Positions 6,917 through 11,958 of a stretch of 11,958 bases of DNA are shown here, one piece after another. The position numbers and the translations under genes were made by a program. The notes beneath the pieces were generated by a model. It was not told the origin of the DNA. It was given only the letters and a program-made list of their open reading frames with translations, and did no database searches. The stretch comes from Spirogloea muscicola (Eukaryota; Streptophyta; Zygnematophyceae; Spirogloeales; Spirogloeaceae): positions 390,182-402,139 of the forward strand of contig WELB01000069.1 of assembly GCA_009602725.1 (NCBI GenBank), in the 5' to 3' direction. Position 1 is the first letter of the stretch; each line of letters starts with the position of its first letter.

Positions 6917-7896
6917 TTCATCCACCTCGCCCACACCCCTGACCTGCGTGCCCAGGCACGCTACACGGCGCTGGTGGAGAAAGCGGCCTATGACCAGGTG
7001 GTGGAGCTTCTCCCCCCGCCTGACCTTCGAGGGCGCGCCCGGCTCCTCTCAGCCTCCTCCCCTGGGGCGGCGGCGTGGTTATCAGCGCTCCCACTATACC
7101 CGGCGCTCACCATGCGGAAGACCTCATCACCAGATGAGGTCTTCCGGACGGCGGTCCACCGGCTCTTGGGCCTCCTCCCTCCCTGCCTCGTGGGCGTCAC
7201 TCAGTGCGAGTGCGGTGGCCGTCCCGCCGACCCTGCGGAGCTGGTTGCGCACATACTCCGCTGCGCGCACAGGGGCGAGAGGACCAGTTCCCACGACCTC
7301 CTGCGAGATGGCATGCAGGCGGTGTTCATGGAGGCGGGCTACAAGGTGGCTGTGAAGAATCGATAATGCCCATCCAGCGGGGTGCAGACGGCCAGCTCCA
7401 TACCCGACGCGCCGACCTGGTCGCCATCCCGCTCGGCGGCGGTCCCCGCATCATCGCCGATGTGGTGACTACTGACTGCGTGGACTCCGCCAATCTCACC
7501 AGATCAGCATCGACTGCAGGGCACGCGGTCGGCCTGGCGGCCGGGGGGCAAGGAGCGCAAATATGCAGATCACCCGGTTGGTGATGAATTTGCGGCCCTG
7601 GCGATCGACGTACACGGGGCTTCTGGCAGCCGCTGGCTGGATCGCCTCCAGAAGCTTGCCCGTCGGGCCATTGTCCGGCGGCTGGGTCTGTCAGGGGCGA
7701 TGCCCGGCTTCAACGACGCTGGTTCGCTCGCCCAGGTATTCCGTATGCGCCTGGCGGTCTCGTTCCAACGCTCCCTAGCCCACGCCGTCCACACGCGAGC
7801 AGAGGCCGTGCTACAGCTGCTGCCTCTGGGTCTCGGCAGAGTGCCTCTTTCCCTGCAGCGAGCTACTCTGACTTGATGTTGCTCACTCGCGGGTAC
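6917..7896 (+). pseudogene. C-terminal region of a retrotransposon reverse transcriptase protein, with endonuclease-like domain
   Basis: Three frames carry one protein. The first (to TAA 7364-7366) has ARLLSASSPGAAAWLSALP, FRTAVHRLLGL, a zinc-knuckle-like CxCx11Hx3C (CECGGRPADPAELVAHILRC) and SSHDLLRDGMQAVFMEAGY. The second (about 7369-7545) has RRADLVAIPLGGGPRIIADV, an RxD...D pattern like the PD-(D/E)XK core. The third (about 7551-7878) has KERKYADHPVGDEFAALAID, VHGASGSRWLDRL and ends near LAVSFQRSLAHAVHT. One more shift gives DLMLLTRGY with the stop lost. The order, a CCHC-type knuckle then a restriction-like endonuclease, is that of R2-type and related non-LTR elements, and similar post-RT regions occur in other retroelements. 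The polymerase domain itself is absent, as expected of a 5'-truncated copy. Frameshifts near 7366, 7545 and 7875 make it a pseudogene. Confidence 0.6.
7115..7146. other. Perfect 14-bp hairpin inside the retroelement ORF
   Basis: CGGAAGACCTCATC (7115-7128) and GATGAGGTCTTCCG (7133-7146) are exact reverse complements around the loop ACCA. They encode part of MRKTSSPDEVFRTAV. Confidence 0.85.
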
Positions 7897-8050
7897 TTCC
7901 CTCTGCATCGTCTCGTGTTTGGTAGTGTAGTCCTTTTTTCGGCACCTTTTTCTTTGGACTGTGTCCATGTTTTTTGGGGCGGCTTTGCTAGCCCCCCCTT
8001 TCTTTATGGGCAAGAGCACTTCCTTTCTCCCTTCTATCCACCTGCCACCA
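7897..8050 (+). mobile_element. Retroelement 3' tail, copy 8
   Basis: This follows the lost stop of the fragment above. GGACTGTGTCCATG, TTTTTTGGGGCGGC, GCTAGCCCCCC and ATGGGCAAGAGCACTTCC match the tail consensus. The stem is weakened to GGGGC/GCCCC. Confidence 0.5.
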
Positions 8051-8191
8051 CCAGCGCCAGTTGTAGTCGGGCACGACGCGCCTGCAGCGAGGTCCTAGAC
8101 ACTCGCATATATCAGGGCACTTGCCCACTACCCACCTTAGTCGAGCCGGGGTTGCCTTCCACACTCAGGCTCGGTCTCCGTTGCCTCTCTC

Positions 8192-8230
8192 TTCGCAGCC
8201 CTTGCCCCCATTGGGAGTGCCACTTCTTTC
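8192..8230 (+). mobile_element. Retroelement 3' tail fragment, copy 9
   Basis: TTCGCAGCCCTTGCCCCCAT and the following GGGAGTGCCACTTCTTTC are identical to the end of copy 7 (from about 6879). The left half of the stem-loop is absent. Confidence 0.55.
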
Positions 8231-8760
8231 TGCGCTCCCCACGCGCTCCAACCGCTGCCTGGACGCTCTCAATCAGCCTTGGCTTCACCGACCCTCGACG
8301 CTTGCGCAGCTAGTGGTTAGCAATAATGGCTGCTAGCCCATGTTTACGTCAGATGTAGCTGCAAATGTGGATATTCAAGGCACGTCATACATCAGCTTTT
8401 TGGTGTAAGGAGGAGTCGCAAGCGCGGGACCTCCAACCGCTTCGGTCGGGCAAGATGCCGTCCAAGTCGCCCTTGTCGACGGCGCTCAACCTCAATCTAC
8501 CACGCAGGTGTTGCGTGGCGTCGGTGCTCAAACCAGATCTGGCGCCGCTTAAATCTGCTTCACCGCGCAATTGTCCCGCTTGACGCGAGGCGCACAACCC
8601 AATCAGCTGCCCGTGCCACGTCTGGCAACGGCGTACAGGCCCATGTCGCCGCCGATGTCAAATCCTGACACCGGCTGGCAGTGCCATCTTGCCACCTACA
8701 CCACACAAGAGAAAGCCCTCAATCATAGACCGAGAAGGCCCATAAGCGACGTCGAACGGA
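8231..8760. other. No gene recognised
   Basis: Mixed sequence between retroelement tails and the foldback. A moderately GC-rich stretch at 8410-8600 has short open frames on both strands, none with a domain I recognise. It may be another decayed element. Confidence 0.4.
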
Positions 8761-9095
8761 GCGCGGCACTGGACGCGCCCGCTCCGCCTGCTGATGCAAC
8801 AGCGACAGCGACGGCGGCAGCGGCAGCGGCGGCGGCAGCGGTGGCAACAGCCAGAGCGAGAAACTGGGCCGAGTGAACTTGACACGGCCACGGTCCTCCA
8901 CCCCCTTACTGCTTGGTCAGGAGGCAACACATTGTTCAATGGGGTGGACCACCTGGTCGAGACAAGTCCTCTCGGCCCAGTCTCTCACTCTGCTTGTTCC
9001 CGCCACTCCCCCCGCCGCTGCCGCCGCCGCTGCCGCTGCTGCCGCCGACGCCGCTGTTGCATCAGCAGGCGTAGCGCGCACGTCCAGTGCCGCGC
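8761..9095. repeat. Long imperfect inverted repeat (foldback element)
   Basis: Left arm about 8761-8906 and right arm about 8938-9095 are near complements. The outer ends match exactly (GCGCGGCACTGGACG with CGTCCAGTGCCGCGC), then CTGCTGATGCAACAGCG with its complement, then GGC-rich triplets, then CTGGGCCGAG with CTCGGCCCAG. The inner ends GGTCCTCCACCCC and GGGGTGGACC also pair. The loop is only about 30 bases. It could be a MITE-like foldback or a hairpin RNA source. No terminal repeat or target duplication is evident. Confidence 0.7.
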
Positions 9096-9338
9096 CAAGA
9101 GGGCCGTGGGCATAGGCACCACGCACAGTAACCGCTAGAGAGCCTCCTGAGAAGCTCCATCGCCGGGCGCGTAAGACCGGACCACACTCGGTAAGCTACT
9201 AAGATTGTGACCTTGTGTTGCGAGAGTGACTGACAAGCATTGCCTTGCGTTGCTCCAAAGTTGCTGCATGCATTCAGCATCTTTTTAGTTTCTTGCAAGA
9301 GTGCACATTGCATCTCTGTGCTGACCACGCGAGCTATG

Positions 9339-9430
9339 TAGATAGCTGGGCTTGACCCCGATCCGACATAGATAGGCTGGGCTTGGCCCCCGATCTGCAG
9401 TAGATAGGCTGGGTTTGGCCCGTATTCGAG
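9339..9430. repeat. Tandem repeat, three units of 30-32 bp
   Basis: Units begin TAGATAG at 9339, 9369 and 9401 and share CTGGGCTTGGCCCCGATC with a few changes. The first two units end in CCGACA or CTGCAG, and the third diverges after GGCCC. The function is unknown. Confidence 0.75.
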
Positions 9431-9785
9431 CTCGAGACACTTTCTATCGTTTACGGAGACCGTTCAGATCTTGGTTTCGGACTCGAGATCGTTACCAGAC
9501 TTGTGCTCAGAGATTTGCATTGAGTGCTTGAGTGTCCATCTTGTTTGCTTGCATTGTCTTAGCGTTGACATCAATTTCACCAGCTCTGCTCTACTATCAG
9601 AATACCGCAACTACCAATCTATACGTGCTTGTTCAACATTATGCAAAGTATTACCATGAGGTCGCAAGCTTCCTCCTACACTGTTTGGTTTGCTCTGATT
9701 ACCACGTGGAGGATGATTTGTCGACTACTTCCGTGCTAATCCTTTTGATTGACGTTATCTGGCAGCCGACATCATTATGGCACGA

Positions 9786-9906
9786 CACTCACGCAGTGCA
9801 CTCGCAGGCAGGCCGCGCTTTGGCTGCTACTTCTTGGTTTCATCGGGGTGACTCTTTTCAAGCTACAAGTCACTCCAATTTGCGGCTGCTGACTCAGGGT
9901 TACTAA
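9786..9906 (+). pseudogene. Retroelement ORF C-terminal fragment, copy 10
   Basis: The frame reads HAVHSQAGRALAAT, then FQATSHSNLRLLTQGY and TAA (9904-9906). It shares HAVH with 7551-7896, AGRALAA with copy 6 and the LRLLT.GY ending with copies 2 and 7. The open frame begins at 9532, but that part shows no similarity to the family. Confidence 0.55.
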
Positions 9907-9965
9907 AGCTCCCCTTTGCTTTCCGGCTCCTTCGGACCTTGTTTCATTGGGCTAGCCTGCTATCC
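9907..9965 (+). mobile_element. Retroelement 3' tail, copy 10, degenerate
   Basis: CCGGCTCCTTCGGACCTTG and CATTGGGCTAGCC match the tail entry sequence seen in inverted copy 3. The right half of the stem is not conserved. Confidence 0.4.
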
Positions 9966-10029
9966 GCTTTCCGTCATTCCTTCTGGAAATGCATTCCTCA
10001 TAGCCTTCGCCTTACCTATAAGAGCTGCT

Positions 10030-10136
10030 CTTCTTTCTGGACCTTGTCATTCTGTGGGCTGGCCTTAGCAGCCCTCGCCCCCTCTTTAAGAGCTTATTGT
10101 CTTCCAACTTGCAGCTGGTGACTTTGGGGGTTTTAG
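10030..10136 (+). mobile_element. Retroelement 3' tail, copy 11, and a further coding-end remnant
   Basis: CTGGACCTTGTCATTC, then GGGCTG (10056-10061) with CAGCCC (10069-10074), then CTCGCCCCCTC, match the tail family. After it, 10103-10136 reads like LQLVT.GF and stop with one extra base, a decayed version of the LRLLTRGY end. Confidence 0.45.
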
Positions 10137-11256
10137 AGCGGTCATTCGTAGTGCTCACTTGACTACTCGAGTAGTTGAGTTTTGCCAACTTGATTGGACT
10201 TGTAAATTGCTTTGCGCAGGCCTTCTACAGCCGTCGACCCCCTCAAGGAACTTCTCCTGAACGGCCTCACTCATTACACCCCCGAAACTCATTGATCACA
10301 ATGAACCTCTTGAAGGGCGCGATGCTGTGAAGGCAATAAGGAGAGGAGAAGAGGAGAGGCTCATGACAGCGGTGGCAGCCCAATAAGCACGAACAAAGTC
10401 AAGGGGCAAGCCCCAGCTCAATATGGCAAAATGTAGCATCCTTAAGATGGAGCTTGAAGGGGCTTGAAGGGGCTGCTAACAAATGATGCTGCTCTTTTCA
10501 GGGGTCGTGGAATGTGCCAGCATCATAATCAAGCTGGTAGTCATTGACTGACTAATGTGAACCAGTGGTACCTGTGAATGCCGAAATTGAACCAGGGGTA
10601 CCATTTGAACGCCGAGCAAAAAAGGACCTAACAGTAATATGAAAGGCAGCTCCCACATACAACATAAGAAGCCGGGCGGCACTCCCTCTGATGAATCCAT
10701 CAACTTATCAAATCACCTGCTGACAGCAATGACAGGTTAAAAGGAAGTGACACGCTCTTCAAAGTGTATGAAAATTGCCAATAAAACCTGTGCTCTTGCA
10801 GCTCAATAGTGATGGAAGTTGAAGAGACGATAAATTTTGATACTATCAATTTAATGACAGTCTACCTGCGCTGGCCTTGCAATGCTGTCAACTGTCCTAC
10901 AACTCTTGACGTCTTACCAACAGCAACGAATAGCTCCCTAGCAAGCAGCTCATGCGAGAATCCTCTGAAAAATGTTTACTGAATTGCACGTGTTCCCTAT
11001 CAGCACCATGACTACCTTACAGCACAAATGAGTGAATGCCAGTACCGCAGTAGGTTGTTAGAAGCATGGCGGTCACAAATGCTCCTGGGCATGCTTGCCT
11101 CTTATTGCAGTCCAGAAGCAGCCAGCCATCCATCCTGAATGTAATTCAGCAGCATTTGCAAGAACCTATCTTCGCTTACAAATACTACTCCGTAATCAAA
11201 CTCGCAGGTTAAGGTGCCAATGTAAGCACCTTCACTTGAAAACATAAGGACATACT
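10137..11256. other. No gene seen; AT-richer intergenic sequence
   Basis: Only short open frames with no recognisable domain are present, on either strand. A diverged 30-bp direct repeat lies at 10558-10617. TGTAA occurs on the plus strand at 11221-11225 and on minus at 11180-11176, without an obvious plus-strand gene. Confidence 0.55.
10558..10617. repeat. Diverged 30-bp direct repeat, two units
   Basis: Both units start TGAACCAG, contain GGTACC and end near GCCGA (10558-10587 and 10588-10617), at roughly 80 percent identity allowing one gap. Confidence 0.5.
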
Positions 11257-11261
11257 TTACA
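11257..11261 (-). terminator. Candidate TGTAA polyadenylation signal
   Basis: TTACA on plus is TGTAA on minus. It lies about 300 bases past the stop at 11568, a plausible 3' UTR length for an algal mRNA. A second candidate is at 11180-11176. Confidence 0.3.
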
Positions 11262-11567
11262 AATGAAGTACAGGGCCAAACGAAGGGCCCCGCTTGTGCA
11301 GAAAAGCACCGACTGTAAGTATGTCAGACCACAGTCACCAAGTCCACGCGGCTGAAAGAGCGGAGATGTCTCAATCTGCACAGCTATCTGTGCCATTGTT
11401 GCTTTGTGGCCCAGAATGGCAGTATATACCTCTGTCTGTATCACAACTACCGGACTACACTTGTGAGGCAAAAGCACAGCCTTCGTCATCATCTGCACCA
11501 GCAGTGGCTGTGCTCAGCAGACCAACATGTGGGCCAGATTGGCAGCACACTACACGTGCCGAACCTA

Positions 11568-11765
11568 TCAGACTGTGACAAGCTCTGCGAACGCGGCGAA
11601 GAAGCACGGGATGTCGGCAAAGGCCGCGAGGAACGCCATAGCAACTGCTGCCTTGGCCTGGCTGTTATTGAACAAGCCACCAAGGGTGGTGACGCCCGCA
11701 GCCGCGCAAGCGCCAGCAAAGCCAAGGAGGAAAAATATCTGCAGCCACATGGTAGCAGGGCGCAT
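11568..11765 (-). CDS. Hypothetical small membrane protein or terminal exon
   Basis: From ATG 11765 the frame gives 65 residues ending with TGA at 11570-11568. The frame is open upstream only to about 11825, where a TGA stands. Two hydrophobic segments are visible: MWLQIFFLLGFAGACAAAGV and AVAMAFLAAFADIPCFFAAF, joined by a short polar turn with LFNNSQAK. The GC-rich codon use resembles the two host genes and not the surrounding AT-richer DNA. It is probably the last exon of a larger membrane protein, because a pyrimidine-rich tract and AG sites (near 11906 and 11819) precede it on the same strand. The last-two-helix layout loosely recalls MARVEL/CASP-like proteins; that is a guess from residue pattern. 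Confidence 0.4.
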   Translation of the reverse strand: MRPATMWLQIFFLLGFAGACAAAGVTTLGGLFNNSQAKAAVAMAFLAAFADIPCFFAAFAELVTV

Positions 11766-11904
11766 CAGCAGTTGGGCCGATGTCAGTTGCTCAGAATTAC
11801 ACTTGGCCACTGTGCCTGTGAAAGCTCGTCACATGTGGCGCGCTCATGATCAAAGTCAGCCTGCCAGCCTCGGGCGTCCAGCAGGCCGCAGCAGGATAGC
11901 GGCT

Positions 11905-11958
11905 GGCGGAAAGAGGCAAGAGATGGGAAGAGGAAGGAAGGAACAGAAGCGAGGGGGG
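11905..11958 (-). other. Pyrimidine-rich tract, probable intron 3' part
   Basis: On the minus strand this C/T-rich stretch ends in CTTTCCGCCAG. It resembles the pyrimidine-rich second intron of the gene at 1802-2894. It may be the 3' part of an intron leading into the membrane-protein exon; the rest lies outside the window. Confidence 0.35.

Noticed and set aside
8794-9138. 114-residue frame in the foldback
   Set aside because: It is made of both arms of one inverted repeat read through, giving Arg/Gln triplet runs; not a plausible protein.
9339-9430. CRISPR array
   Set aside because: The units are direct tandems without unique spacers, in a eukaryotic genome.
11294-11849. Plus frames of 94 and 147 residues near the right edge
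   Set aside because: Mixed composition without motifs; partly antisense to the membrane exon. A weak 20-bp direct repeat (TGTGG.CCAGA.TGGCAG) explains some similarity between the two parts.

Overview
The window looks like GC-rich nuclear DNA of a green alga, probably a chlorophyte. The evidence is a nuclear, intron-containing Ycf20-like (DUF565) gene of the plant type, TTTAGGG-type telomere-like repeats on the minus strand of its intron, TGTAA-type polyadenylation signals of the kind used by chlorophytes, short GT-AG introns and many decayed eukaryotic transposons. Nothing suggests bacterial DNA. The lineage assignment is an inference from these traits.

Layout. Positions 1-884: a two-exon Ycf20-like gene on the plus strand. 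Its first exon is open to the left edge, so the true start may lie outside the window. Positions about 1640-2894: a three-exon gene on the minus strand, reconstructed here from splice signals and phase. It encodes a protein with an N-terminal basic segment and a run of about 100 uncharged, proline-free hydrophobic residues. A tRNA-like, pol III-type element lies in its first intron. Positions 3000-3320: GC-rich triplet microsatellites and one ambiguous base. Positions 3439-4470: several 5'-truncated retroelement ends in both orientations. Positions 4523-6305: a PIF/Harbinger remnant, with a frameshifted DDE transposase on plus facing a still-open accessory ORF on minus. Positions 6357-8230: further retroelement ends, including about 1 kb of the region downstream of a reverse transcriptase, with a zinc-knuckle-like motif and an endonuclease-like domain. 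Positions 8761-9095: a long foldback. Positions 9339-9430: a 30-32 bp tandem repeat. Positions 9786-10136: more retroelement ends. Positions 10137-11560 hold no recognisable gene. Positions 11568-11765: a short minus-strand membrane-protein exon or small gene, with a pyrimidine-rich tract upstream of it on its own strand.

The host genes do not form a pathway; they are separate nuclear genes with transposon debris between them. The most informative pattern is that at least four fragments end in the same short C-terminal peptide (consensus about DLRLLTRGY, then stop). Most are followed by a similar 3' tail carrying a GGGCTGG/CCAGCCC stem-loop. This is what a non-LTR retrotransposon family with a structured 3' end would leave behind. 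All functional names rest on motifs read by eye; no database search was possible.
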